Assembly: GCF_900107015.1 (NCBI RefSeq)
Contig: NZ_FNOI01000003.1
Location: forward strand, 248,001-312,000
Direction of reading: 5' to 3'
From: Litoreibacter albidus
GTDB taxonomy: Bacteria > Pseudomonadota > Alphaproteobacteria > Rhodobacterales > Rhodobacteraceae
Length of the DNA: 64,000 bases
Shown here piece by piece: positions 55,703-64,000 of the stretch. Every line of letters starts with the position of its first letter. Positions within the stretch are counted from its first letter, which is position 1. The position numbers and the translations under genes are program-made. Under the pieces are notes generated by a model, which was not told the origin of the DNA, searched no databases, and saw only the letters and a program-made list of their open reading frames with translations.

Positions 55703-57779
55703 CACCCCCGAGCCTGTGACCATAGAAACGGCGCGCAAGTCTTTTGCCTCAAGCGCGTCCTTCGTCTGGATCATTCCCATATTGGCGCTGACCATCGCGT
55801 TGGCCGTTGCGTGGCAGTCTTACAACGACCGTGGCCCGCTGATCCGGATTGAGTTTGAGAACGGCGCAGGCATTGCCAAGCGCGAAACCGAGCTTCGCTT
55901 TCGTGATGTTGCGGTGGGCGTGGTTGAGGACGTCAAGTTCACGTCCAACCTCAAAGGCGTCGTGGCCTACGTGCGCTTGGACAAGGACGTCGCGCCTTAT
56001 GTCGATATCGGATCAAGCTTTTGGGTCGTTCAGCCGGAGCTGAGCGCCCAAGGCGTCAGCGGTTTGGAAACGGTCCTGTCAGGCGTCTACATTGAGGGCA
56101 CATGGGACGGCGACGTCGGCCCCGCACAATCCGAATTCAAAGGCCTGAGCGACACGCCCCTATACCGCTACGGCAAAGAGGGTTTGGAAATTACGCTGCG
56201 CACCACGGCGGGCGGCAGCCTAACCGACGACAGCCCGATCACATTTCGCGGCATCGAAGTCGGTCGCGTGGGCAAGGCGTATATCTCGCAGCAAGGCAGC
56301 TTCGCGGTTGCCGAAGCCATCATCTACCACCCCCACAGCCGCTTGATCTCCGAGACAACGCGGTTCTGGGACACATCCGGCTTCACCTTCTCCGTAGGTC
56401 CGGGGGGCGCGGAAATCGACTTTTCCTCATTCGCGACTCTGGTCAGCGGCGGCCTGACGTTCGAGACATTCGTTTCCAGTTCCAAACGCGTCAGCGACGG
56501 CAAATCCTTCGAGGTGTTCGCGGATGAGGACACCGCGCGCGACAGCGTCTTCAATGCCTCTCAGGCGGAGCCGTTGCAGATGCGTGTGGTCTTTGACGAA
56601 AGCATCTCCGGCCTCGCCGTCGATGCACCGGTCGAGTTGAGCGGCTTTCCCATTGGCCGCGTTACAGGTGTGTCTGGGGTCATCGACGCGGACGCCTTTG
56701 GCGATGAACGGGTGCGGCTGAATGCGCTGATCGACATCCAACCCGCGCGATTGGGGTTGACGGAGGACGTCTCCCCAGAAGCTGCATTACAATTCCTGAG
56801 CCGCCGCATCGAAGACGGCCTGCGCGCGCGTTTGGCATCGGCCAGCCTGCTGGCTGGCGGGTTGAAGATCCAACTGGTCGAAGAAGACAACCCCGCGCCC
56901 TACACCGTGCAAACGGGCGACGGCATCATCCCGATCATCCCCAGCACGGATAACGACATCTCTGACGTGACCGCCACGGTCGCGGGGGTGGTGTCGCGCA
57001 TCAACAATCTGCCCATTGAGGAATTGTTGGACAGCGCCATCCAGTTCCTGAACAGCGCCGACACGTTGATCAGCAACGAAGACCTGCGCGAGACACCCAA
57101 AGCCGTGCGCGCCCTGCTGGGCGATGTCAGCGACATTGTCAGCTCTGACGATATGCAGGCGATCCCCGTCAAATTGAACACCGCGCTTGGCCGGTTTGAG
57201 ACTCTGCTGGCGCAGCTTGAGAAAGACCAGTTCAGCACGCAGCTTGTGGCCGCAGTCAACGCCGCCGCGGCGGCCGCCAACGGGGTGAACGCTTCTGTCG
57301 AGGGGGTGCCTGATCTGGTAAAGCTGCTGCAAGCCGTGGCCGCCAAGGCCGAAACCCTGCCGCTGGAGGAGCTGACAACGCAGCTCACCTCTCTCACCAC
57401 ATCCGCCGACGCCATCTTGGGCACGGAAGCCGCGAAGCAACTGCCAGCGGACCTTGGCGCTGCGTTGACGGAAATCAACGCCACCCTGCGCGAGTTGCGC
57501 GAAGGCGGTGCGGTCACCAATATCAACGCAACCCTGTCCTCGGCCCGCAAGGCCGCGGACTCTGTCGCTACCTCCACGCAAGACCTGCCAGCGCTTGTGA
57601 CCCGCGTGCAGGCCGTGTTGAACCAAGCCAACCAAACCATCGCCGGTTATAACAAAGGCGAAGCGCTGAGCCGCGAGGCGCAAAGCGCCCTGCGCGATAT
57701 CTCCAAGGCGGCGGAGGCCATGACCTCCCTCGCCCGCATGCTGGAACGCAACCCCGGCTCCCTAATTCGAGGACGATGA
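55695..57779 (+). CDS. pqiB: PqiB-like MCE protein
   Basis: 694 residues; E. coli PqiB has about 546. A cytoplasmic stub and one helix (FVWIIPILALTIALAVAWQSY, about residues 18-38) are followed by three MCE domains, with VGVVEDVKF, VGRVGKAYI and IGRVTGVSG marking their repeats. A long Ala/Leu-rich coiled helical region (about 400-690) could span the periplasm as a tube. It carries lipids between inner and outer membranes. It overlaps pqiC by 4 bases. Confidence 0.9.
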   Translation: MSDTPEPVTIETARKSFASSASFVWIIPILALTIALAVAWQSYNDRGPLIRIEFENGAGIAKRETELRFRDVAVGVVEDVKFTSNLKGVVAYVRLDKDVAPYVDIGSSFWVVQPELSAQGVSGLETVLSGVYIEGTWDGDVGPAQSEFKGLSDTPLYRYGKEGLEITLRTTAGGSLTDDSPITFRGIEVGRVGKAYISQQGSFAVAEAIIYHPHSRLISETTRFWDTSGFTFSVGPGGAEIDFSSFATLVSGGLTFETFVSSSKRVSDGKSFEVFADEDTARDSVFNASQAEPLQMRVVFDESISGLAVDAPVELSGFPIGRVTGVSGVIDADAFGDERVRLNALIDIQPARLGLTEDVSPEAALQFLSRRIEDGLRARLASASLLAGGLKIQLVEEDNPAPYTVQTGDGIIPIIPSTDNDISDVTATVAGVVSRINNLPIEELLDSAIQFLNSADTLISNEDLRETPKAVRALLGDVSDIVSSDDMQAIPVKLNTALGRFETLLAQLEKDQFSTQLVAAVNAAAAAANGVNASVEGVPDLVKLLQAVAAKAETLPLEELTTQLTSLTTSADAILGTEAAKQLPADLGAALTEINATLRELREGGAVTNINATLSSARKAADSVATSTQDLPALVTRVQAVLNQANQTIAGYNKGEALSREAQSALRDISKAAEAMTSLARMLERNPGSLIRGR

Positions 57780-58345
57780 CCATGAACTTTCTGAAACCGA
57801 TCCTGTTCGGGGCCGCTTTCGCCCTGTCGTCCTGTGGCGGCACACCAGACCTCTACCCTGTTACCCCGCTCAAGGCGGTGGAAACCCAGCGCATAGCCTT
57901 TCGTGCCGTAGAAGTGCGCGACGTGTCCTTGCCCACCTACGCAAGCGCCAATGAAATTGCGGTCGAAAACCTCGACGGCAAACTGGTTACGGACGCGGCG
58001 GTGCTATGGGCCGACAGCCCGGAGCGGGCCGTGGCACTGGAACTGACCCGCCACCTTGCGCAGATCACAGGCGCCCGCGTCGCGCCGGAGCCATGGCCGT
58101 TTGAAGCCTTCCCAGACGCGCGCCTTGATGTGCGGTTTGAAAGCCTGATCGCAAGCGCAGACGGTCAATTGCGTGCCTCTGGGCAATTCTTTGTAAGTGT
58201 GGCGGACGGTCGGCGCGAGCGCTCCGGTCTGTTTGACCTGTCCGTGCCTTTTGTTGCGGATGCTGGTCCCAAGGCCATCGCCGCAGCGCGCGGCCAAGTG
58301 ATCCTTGATCTTGCGGTCTATATCGCGCGCAACGGGTTAAAGTAG
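57776..58345 (+). CDS. pqiC: PqiC-like lipoprotein (ABC-type transport auxiliary family)
   Basis: 189 residues with a lipoprotein signal ending ALSSCGG (Cys at about residue 21). The body includes IAFRAVEVRDVSLPTYASAN and ALELTRHLAQITGARV, typical of the DUF330/PqiC family. It is an outer-membrane partner of PqiB. It overlaps pqiB (ATGA); a second ATG lies 6 bases in. Confidence 0.88.
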   Translation: MTMNFLKPILFGAAFALSSCGGTPDLYPVTPLKAVETQRIAFRAVEVRDVSLPTYASANEIAVENLDGKLVTDAAVLWADSPERAVALELTRHLAQITGARVAPEPWPFEAFPDARLDVRFESLIASADGQLRASGQFFVSVADGRRERSGLFDLSVPFVADAGPKAIAAARGQVILDLAVYIARNGLK

Positions 58346-58349
58346 ATCT

Positions 58350-58709
58350 GTGCCAACACCTTCGGACAACACCGCGCAGATGCTAGCGGACCGTGTACGC
58401 CAGCATCTGCGCACCGTCGCCGGATCAGGAGCGCCGATCCCTTACCAAGCGCTTGCGGAGGCGATGAGCCTTACACCGCCCAATACCATACACCGTATCA
58501 CCGTAGCTCTTGAGCAGCTCATCGAGGAAGACGCCGTAAACCAGCGACCGCTCATCGCGGCACTGGTTGTCAGCAAGGCACGCGGCGGGTTGCCCGCGCC
58601 CGGTTTCTTTGACTGCGCACGGCGCTTCGGGCGTCTCCAAGGCGGGGATGACACAGCAGCCCATGCGTCAGAAGTCAGCATGGCCGCTGCCTATTGGCGC
58701 ACTGATTAG
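58350..58709 (+). CDS. Conserved small protein of unknown function (119 aa), winged-helix-like
   Basis: 119 residues from GTG 58350, 4 bases after pqiC. The middle, PIPYQALAEAMSLTPPNTIH, followed by ITVALEQLIEEDA, reads like a winged helix, and LIAALVVSKARGGLPAPGFF follows. No known regulator family is recognised. It may be co-transcribed with the pqi genes. The gene on the other strand overlaps its end by 4 bases. Confidence 0.68.
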   Translation: MPTPSDNTAQMLADRVRQHLRTVAGSGAPIPYQALAEAMSLTPPNTIHRITVALEQLIEEDAVNQRPLIAALVVSKARGGLPAPGFFDCARRFGRLQGGDDTAAHASEVSMAAAYWRTD

Positions 58710-58984
58710 AGCGCGTCCATATCCGGCACGTCGCCCACGCGCACAAGAAACGTCGGCTCACTAACCTCGCCGGAACCGGCGTCTTCCACCACGTAATAAG
58801 CATCAGCGCCTGCGCAGTCCTCCGAGCGGGCCTCGCGCTCCGCACGCTCCTGCGCCTGTGCTGCGGTGGTGTATTGGAACTGCTTTCCGATCTGTAAGCT
58901 CACCTGATCCGAGCCCTTAATCGGTTTCGCGACATATGTTTGGCAGATGTAGTGCACCTTCTCGGCGCTATCCTCAGTCGTCAC
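58706..58984 (-). CDS. Conserved small protein of unknown function (92 aa)
   Basis: 92 residues with no signal or membrane helix. It reads YICQTYVAKPIKGSDQVSLQ, a charged helix AAQAQERAEREARSEDCAGA and DAYYVVEDAGSGEVSEPTFL. It lies 57 bases after the stop of the histidine kinase gene, in the same direction, so co-transcription is possible. The family is not recognised. Confidence 0.66.
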   Translation of the reverse strand: MTTEDSAEKVHYICQTYVAKPIKGSDQVSLQIGKQFQYTTAAQAQERAEREARSEDCAGADAYYVVEDAGSGEVSEPTFLVRVGDVPDMDAL

Positions 58985-59041
58985 GGCGGCTGTCTCCTTG
59001 TCGTACGTGTAGGAGTCGTATCTGCCTGCATCACGTGGCCG

Positions 59042-61144
59042 TCAATCCCTGACCTCCGCGTCGCTCACTGTATCCGAACATGCGCTAGCAGACGGCAAGG
59101 TGAGCACAAAGCAGCTCCCCTCTCCCAGCGTACTGGTGACCGTCAAACTGCCGCCTTGCAGCTTCGCAAGGTCGCGAGAAATCGCCAACCCCATGCCAGT
59201 CCCACCAGCACGGCGCGTCTCTGTCGAGTCGACCTGATAGAAGACCTCAAAAATGCTCTCGAGTTCAGCCTCCGCGATGCCGGGGCCAGTGTCTTTAACC
59301 TCAAACAACACGGTGTCTTCTTTCACTTGGACGGAAAGCCTAACCTGCCCTTGTTCGGTAAACTTGATGGCATTGCCCAACAGGTTCATCAATATTTGCC
59401 GCGCCCGAACCACGTCGGCCCATACGGCCCCCTGTTCTTGGCTCACCACAAGGTCCAGCCCCTTGTCCCGTGACAGTGTCATCAACTGTTGCGTCACCGG
59501 TGTTACGATGTCGTCGATATCGCAAATCGCACGGTCAACGGTTAGGCTCCCCGCCTCGATCTTGGCGACGTCCAGCATTTCGGTGATCAAATGTAGCAAG
59601 TGGTCGCCCGAATGGATCAGGCGGCCCATCATCCCCGACAACTGATCAAACATCCCGTCCAGCAGGGCCTTGGTCTCTTCAGGCGAAATGTCATCACGTT
59701 CGACCGCGTTAAGCACCGCCTTCGACGTCCCCAAAAGACGCGCGTTATTGGTCAAGCGGGCCACGCCCAAAATCACGGTGAGCGGCGTACGCAGTTCGTG
59801 GCTGAGCACCCCCATGAAATCGGTCTTTGCCTTACTCGCGGCCTCCGCCGCCGCCTTTGCATTGCTCAACTCGGTGATGTCGACCCGCAAGCCAACGTAG
59901 CTACCGTCACGCATACGACGGTCTGACACTCTGATCACCCTGCCGTCCGCGAGGTGCTGTTCGTGATCAAGGGATTTACCATCCAAGCGCGATTGTCTCC
60001 GGATCTCTAGCCAGCTTTTCCGATCCTCAGGCTTCAGGAAAAAGTCCGAGCCAAGGGCGCCAGTGTGCACATAGTCCTGAAATGGTGTGCCATGCCGCAA
60101 GGCTTCTTTCGGGAACCCGTATATATCCTTGTACTTGGTGTTGTTGACGATCAAACGGTCGTCTGCGTCAAACATGACAAACCCGTCGGCCAGCGCTTCG
60201 ATCCCGTTTACAAGCAGGACTTCCGCCCGTTTCCGACTGTCCGCGAGCCATATGATGTAGATCAGCAGTAGAAGCAGCGCCAACGCCACGAGCGCCATAA
60301 ACAGACGCTCTTGCCATTGGTTTGGGGACGTTTGTGGCCACCCTCCCTTAGTCACAGCGTGCAGCTTCCAGTCTTCAAACTCGAAATCGAAATTCAACGT
60401 CACAGGGTCGCGGTCTTTCAGCGCCATATCGCCATAGAAAAACGCACCTTCGGTATCTGCCGAGTGGCTCACGACTTCGATCAACAGGTCGTAATCGTCC
60501 GATGCGGCCAATATCCCCGCTTTGCCAAGGAATTGCTCGTAGTCCAACACCAACGACACAATGCCCCAAGCGCCCCCGTCAATACCGTCACCTACTGCCG
60601 GTGTTTCGGGCGTGGCAACATACACTGGGGCACGCAGGATCAATCCCAGCCCGCCTTGCGCTAGATTAACCGGGCCTGTGACCATCTCGCCGCCATTCTT
60701 CAGCAACTCCTGGACGACCGGAAACTGTTCTGCATTGGTCCGGTAATCGAGCCCTAGCGCCCCTTCGTTTCCCTCAACGGGGTGGATCAATGTGATCACC
60801 AAGTTTGGCGCAGCCGCCATGCTGACGGTCGAGACGTCGGTGCCACGAATACTTTGCACCCTGCGGGAGAATTCCTCTTGGGTCATGTCAGGGTTTTCAC
60901 TGATAAACGTCGCAAGCTCGCGCAGAACCAGTGACTGGGAATGCACAAGACTTTCAAAGCTCTCGCGCACCTCCAAGAGTTCGAAGAACGTCGCTTCGCG
61001 GACTTTTTGGATATAGTTCGCATAGGACAACCGGTCCAACCGGTTGGCTGCAATCGCCATCAGGGACACGGCAACAGCGAGAATGGCCCATATCCATATG
61101 CTGCTAAACAGCGTGCGGTAGCGAAAAGTCGTGTCCATGGTCAT
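59042..61144 (-). CDS. CHASE-PAS sensor histidine kinase
   Basis: 700 residues. A helix (about 15-32), a periplasmic CHASE domain (about 40-290, including FSRRVQSIRGTDVSTVSMA and LGLDYRTNAEQFPVV), a second helix (about 295-315), a PAS domain (about 330-420), the H-box LSHELRTPLTVILG with H449, and an ATPase domain (NLLGNAIKFTEQG; DTGPGIAEAE; GTGMGLAISRDLAKLQGG). There is no receiver domain. ATG 61144 has GGAG 8 bases upstream; 61306 has none. No response regulator is adjacent. CHASE domains bind small external ligands. Confidence 0.9.
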   Translation of the reverse strand: MTMDTTFRYRTLFSSIWIWAILAVAVSLMAIAANRLDRLSYANYIQKVREATFFELLEVRESFESLVHSQSLVLRELATFISENPDMTQEEFSRRVQSIRGTDVSTVSMAAAPNLVITLIHPVEGNEGALGLDYRTNAEQFPVVQELLKNGGEMVTGPVNLAQGGLGLILRAPVYVATPETPAVGDGIDGGAWGIVSLVLDYEQFLGKAGILAASDDYDLLIEVVSHSADTEGAFFYGDMALKDRDPVTLNFDFEFEDWKLHAVTKGGWPQTSPNQWQERLFMALVALALLLLLIYIIWLADSRKRAEVLLVNGIEALADGFVMFDADDRLIVNNTKYKDIYGFPKEALRHGTPFQDYVHTGALGSDFFLKPEDRKSWLEIRRQSRLDGKSLDHEQHLADGRVIRVSDRRMRDGSYVGLRVDITELSNAKAAAEAASKAKTDFMGVLSHELRTPLTVILGVARLTNNARLLGTSKAVLNAVERDDISPEETKALLDGMFDQLSGMMGRLIHSGDHLLHLITEMLDVAKIEAGSLTVDRAICDIDDIVTPVTQQLMTLSRDKGLDLVVSQEQGAVWADVVRARQILMNLLGNAIKFTEQGQVRLSVQVKEDTVLFEVKDTGPGIAEAELESIFEVFYQVDSTETRRAGGTGMGLAISRDLAKLQGGSLTVTSTLGEGSCFVLTLPSASACSDTVSDAEVRD

Positions 61145-61317
61145 ACTGCGTACTCCTGCGCTCGGATCAGGCACATCTGCGAAAGCGACAGCCCCGAGCG
61201 CCCGCGAGGTGATTCCCCCGTACCACATCGCCCTGTCCAGGCTACATCGTAGCGCAAAATGATCGCGAAGACCTGATGCAAGGCGGCCACTTATGGGTGA
61301 CGCCACGGCAAGTCTGC

Positions 61318-62295
61318 TTAGTCGGCCTCACCGCCCATGGCCGCAAGCGCAATGTCCCCATCCCAATAGGCGCGCATATGCGTGGCGGCCTGCCACGCGC
61401 GCAGGCCAGACCGACAGGCAAGCACCGTGCGTTGCCCAGCCGCTGGCTGCGGTCTTAAGTCGGCCACCTCGGGAACGCTCAACCGCCGCGCGGTGTCAGT
61501 CACGGGTTTCGCCGCCTCTTCAGCACCGCGCAGTTCAATCACGAAATCATCGGATGATATCTGGGACGCCGCAATAAACGCCAAATCAGGCGCGGGGTCG
61601 GGCGCGGTGTCGAAGCGGAACCCACCGGTGCGAAATCCAAGCATGTCAAAGCTGATCAACTGACCCAACGGCGACGGGCTTTGCCCGATCAGACACCCCA
61701 AAGCCATTTGCGCCTGCGCCGCCCCGATCATGCCCACAACAGGGCCCATAACGCCCGCTGTAGCGCAGGTCGCCGCGCGGTCTGGCAAGTCTGGAAACAC
61801 CGCCCGCAACGATGGTGCCGATCCGCAAAAGCCCCCAACGTAACCGCCGAAACCCAAGACCGACGCGCTGATCAACGGCACACCAGCCGCCCGACAGGCA
61901 TCGGACAGGACATAGCTGACCGCGAAACTGTCCGCACAGTCGAGTACCAATGTACTACCCGCCACAAACCCAGCCGCGTTTGCCGGATCAAGGTGGACAA
62001 CATGCGCCTCCAACTCACACTCGGCATTCAGCGCACGCAGTTTTTCTGCTGCCACAAGCGCCTTGGCGCGCCCTACATCAGCCTCCTGAAACAACGTCTG
62101 CCTGTGCAAGTTCGTCATTGAGACCACGTCGGCATCCACCAGCGTTAAGCGGCCAACGCCCGCCCCCACCAGATATTGCAACACCGGCGCACCCAACCCG
62201 CCGGCCCCAATGACCAGCACACGCGCGGCACGGATCGCGGCTTGTCCTGCCGCGCCGACCTCGGGCAAACATTGCTGACGTGCGTACCGTGTCAT
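61318..62295 (-). CDS. thiF: ThiF/MoeB-family adenylyltransferase with C-terminal rhodanese domain
   Basis: 325 residues. It has an ATP loop VLVIGAGGLGAPVLQYLVGA, the DADVVSMTNLHRQTLF segment and ATCATAGVMGPVVGMIG with the active-site Cys. A compact rhodanese-like domain follows (about residues 250-325) with the active-site motif ACRSGLRA. It would adenylate the ThiS C-terminus and supply sulphur. The CxxC zinc pairs of classical ThiF/MoeB are not seen. ATG 62295 overlaps the thiE stop (ATGA). It is last in the thi operon. Confidence 0.88.
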   Translation of the reverse strand: MTRYARQQCLPEVGAAGQAAIRAARVLVIGAGGLGAPVLQYLVGAGVGRLTLVDADVVSMTNLHRQTLFQEADVGRAKALVAAEKLRALNAECELEAHVVHLDPANAAGFVAGSTLVLDCADSFAVSYVLSDACRAAGVPLISASVLGFGGYVGGFCGSAPSLRAVFPDLPDRAATCATAGVMGPVVGMIGAAQAQMALGCLIGQSPSPLGQLISFDMLGFRTGGFRFDTAPDPAPDLAFIAASQISSDDFVIELRGAEEAAKPVTDTARRLSVPEVADLRPQPAAGQRTVLACRSGLRAWQAATHMRAYWDGDIALAAMGGEAD

Positions 62296-62888
62296 CGCGT
62301 CGCCGCGAGCCATGCCCGCACACGCTCCTCGGGACTGGCGTGCAAGGTGATATCGGTGACCGCTGCCACCACATCTGCCCCCGCATCGAACGCACCTTCA
62401 GCGCGGGCAACGGACATGCCCCCGATGGCGACCAAAGGCGTGTCCCCGATCAGGTCGCGCCACGTCGTCAGACGCGCCACGCCTTGCTCGTGCCACTTCA
62501 TCTTTTTCAAGATCGTCGGATAGACCGGACCAAGCGCTATGTAGTCGGGCGACAGGTCCATAGCGCGGGCGAGTTCGGTTTTATCATGGGTACTAACCCC
62601 CAACCGCAAGCCAGCCATACGAATGGCGGAAATATCTGCGTCATCAAGGTCTTCTTGGCCAAGATGAATGTAGTCGCACCCCTCATCAATGGCGGCCTGC
62701 CAATGGTCATTGATAACCAACGTGCAGCCGTGGACTGCGCAGGTCTCCTTGGCGCGGCGGATATGGGCGCGAGCAACATCGACGGTTACATCCTTGATGC
62801 GCAGTTGCACCAGCTTGATCCCCAGCGGCACAAGTCGGTCAAGCCAGTCGGCACTGTCAAAAATCGGGTAGAAACGATCCAGCGTCAT
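62292..62888 (-). CDS. thiE: Thiamine phosphate synthase
   Basis: 198-residue TIM-barrel enzyme that joins the pyrimidine and thiazole halves into thiamine phosphate. It has [39 protein letters not shown] and [13 protein letters not shown]. It overlaps thiG and thiF by 4 bases each. Confidence 0.93.
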   Translation of the reverse strand: MTLDRFYPIFDSADWLDRLVPLGIKLVQLRIKDVTVDVARAHIRRAKETCAVHGCTLVINDHWQAAIDEGCDYIHLGQEDLDDADISAIRMAGLRLGVSTHDKTELARAMDLSPDYIALGPVYPTILKKMKWHEQGVARLTTWRDLIGDTPLVAIGGMSVARAEGAFDAGADVVAAVTDITLHASPEERVRAWLAATR

Positions 62889-63658
62889 TCCAGAAACGCC
62901 TTTCCTATAACGGGGGTTGAGGGGGCGGCCATGTCACGTGGCTCCATCGGGTCGGCGGCATGGGCCATCTGCCCTGCGCTGATCGCCGTCGCGAACGCCT
63001 GCGCCATCAATGCAGGATCACCCGCCTTCGCAACGGCCGTGTTCAGAAGGATCGCGTCAAACCCTAGCTCCATCGCCGCCGCCGCCTGTGACGGCAATCC
63101 CAGCCCCGCGTCGATCACCAATGGCACGTCTGGGAAATGGGCACGCATCGCACGTAGGCCGAAAATGTTGTTGAGCCCCAGCCCAGAGCCAATCGGCGCG
63201 CCCCACGGCATCAAAACCTCACACCCCGCCTGCAAGAGCTTGTCGGCAACTACGAGATCCTCGGTTGTGTAGGGAAACACCTGAAACCCGTCCTCGGTCA
63301 GAATTCGGGCCGCTTCAACCAATCCGAACACGTCCGGTTGCAGCGTGTCCTCCTCCCCGATGACCTCCAGCTTGATCCACTTCGTCGCGAACACCTCGCG
63401 TGCCATATGGGCCGTGCTCACCGCCTCTTTCACGCTATGACATCCGGCCGTGTTTGGCAGGACATGCACGCCCAAATCGCGGATGAGTTGCCAAAAGTCC
63501 TGCCCTGCGCGGTCCTGCCCGCTCTCGCGACGCAAGGAAACCGTAGCGACGCTCGCGCCGCTGCGCTTGAAGGCATCTGCAAGCACCGCGGGGGACGGAT
63601 ACTGCGCGGTGCCCAGCATTAGACCGTTGGACAGTTCTGTGCCGTAAAAATCACGCAT
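62885..63658 (-). CDS. thiG: Thiazole synthase
   Basis: 257 residues, TIM barrel. It builds the thiazole ring from deoxyxylulose phosphate, dehydroglycine and ThiS thiocarboxylate. The Schiff-base Lys is in [11 protein letters not shown], and the phosphate-binding regions are [12 protein letters not shown] and [20 protein letters not shown]. It lies 3 bases after thiS and overlaps thiE. Confidence 0.95.
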   Translation of the reverse strand: MRDFYGTELSNGLMLGTAQYPSPAVLADAFKRSGASVATVSLRRESGQDRAGQDFWQLIRDLGVHVLPNTAGCHSVKEAVSTAHMAREVFATKWIKLEVIGEEDTLQPDVFGLVEAARILTEDGFQVFPYTTEDLVVADKLLQAGCEVLMPWGAPIGSGLGLNNIFGLRAMRAHFPDVPLVIDAGLGLPSQAAAAMELGFDAILLNTAVAKAGDPALMAQAFATAISAGQMAHAADPMEPRDMAAPSTPVIGKAFLE

Positions 63659-63661
63659 TAC

Positions 63662-63859
63662 CTAGCCTCCTTGCATCGGGGCAAGCACTTCAACGCTGTC
63701 GCCGTCTGAAAGCTGTTGTCCCGCGCGGGCGGTGGCGGGCACAAATGCGCCATTCACAGCCGTTGCGACCTTGGCCCCGCCAAACCCTTCGGCATCTAGC
63801 AAATCCGCTAACGTCGTAACCTGCACCTCAATTGGTGCGCCATTAAGTTGCAGTTTCAT
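63662..63859 (-). CDS. thiS: Sulphur carrier protein ThiS
   Basis: 65-residue ubiquitin-like protein ending in MQGG; the terminal Gly-Gly is adenylated by ThiF and thiocarboxylated. The start is ATG 63859 (MKLQLNGAPIEV), within the end of thiO, which it overlaps by 17 bases. Confidence 0.95.
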   Translation of the reverse strand: MKLQLNGAPIEVQVTTLADLLDAEGFGGAKVATAVNGAFVPATARAGQQLSDGDSVEVLAPMQGG

Positions 63860-64000
63860 CCATGACCTCCGGTCGTTTGTTGTCAAATATCAGGTCCGCA
63901 ACCATTCGGCCCACCGCTGGTGCCAGCAAGAACCCGTGCCGATAGAGGCCGTTCACGCGGATCAGGTTCCCGTCGCGCCTTATGCGCGGCAGGTTGTCGG
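63843..64000 (-). CDS. thiO: Glycine oxidase ThiO, C-terminal fragment at the window edge
   Basis: Only the last 51 or so codons are in the window. The tail contains NGLYRHGFLLAPAVGRMVAD, the FAD-binding C-terminal signature of ThiO, and ends at TAA (63843-63845). It makes dehydroglycine for thiazole synthesis. The rest lies beyond base 64000. Confidence 0.88.
   Translation of the reverse strand, partial: DNLPRIRRDGNLIRVNGLYRHGFLLAPAVGRMVADLIFDNKRPEVMDETAT

Overview
The window reads as chromosomal DNA of a roseobacter-type Rhodobacteraceae (Alphaproteobacteria). It is GC-rich, has short intergenic gaps and many ATGA-type translational overlaps. Its gene content is typical of that group: nor/nnr denitrification genes, a CcmFGHI block, a form II CODH-like operon, reductive pyrimidine catabolism, a PPK2 and several ABC importers. 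There is no rRNA, tRNA, CRISPR array, insertion sequence or phage gene, and no clear change in base composition.

Layout. 1-6308 (+): end of a nitric oxide reductase operon (norB partial, norQ, norD), two tiny membrane proteins, nnrS and nnrU. 6334-8817 (-): an L,D-transpeptidase, a divergent GAPDH and a DsbA-like oxidoreductase, the last divergent from an ScsB/DsbD-like reductase (8960-10996, +). 11003-15157 (-): ccmF-ccmG-ccmH-ccmI for cytochrome c maturation. 15270-17164: an EamA exporter and, divergent from it, a PPK2 with an FNR-type box upstream. 17205-28282: a reductive pyrimidine-degradation locus with ABC importer, dihydropyrimidinase, amidohydrolase, lipoprotein, RutR-like repressor and PreA/PreT; palindromes close to the RutR consensus lie before both catabolic operons. 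28371-32297: an uncharacterised catabolic cluster with a GntR regulator. 32294-36832 (-): a polyamine-type ABC importer, one permease of which has an unusual C-terminal extension.

37134-41374 (-): coxG-coxS-coxL-coxM, a form II (AYRGAGR) molybdenum hydroxylase. Divergent from it, 41615-45760 (+) encodes a LuxR-type response regulator, a FIST-domain protein and a hybrid histidine kinase. The last two match the NosP/NahK nitric-oxide-sensing pair, which fits the NO-reductase genes at the left end. 45757-50914 (-): an RND pump with two different tandem adaptors (TriABC-like layout). 51092-54377: an orphan DUF4123 (type VI secretion adaptor-like) gene divergent from three unknown genes, the most novel-looking segment. 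54450-58345 (+): pqiA-pqiA-pqiB-pqiC lipid-transport-type genes. 58350-61144: two small unknown proteins and a CHASE-PAS histidine kinase. 61318-64000 (-): thiamine genes thiO (partial), thiS, thiG, thiE and a thiF-rhodanese fusion.

Working together: NO handling (Nor, Nnr, NosP/NahK), cytochrome and disulfide maturation (Ccm, DsbA, ScsB/DsbD) and an FNR-type box before ppk2 point to an organism that shifts between oxic and oxygen-limited respiration. The pyrimidine, polyamine-type and CODH-like operons are scavenging functions. All functional calls come from reading motifs and context; no database search was run.
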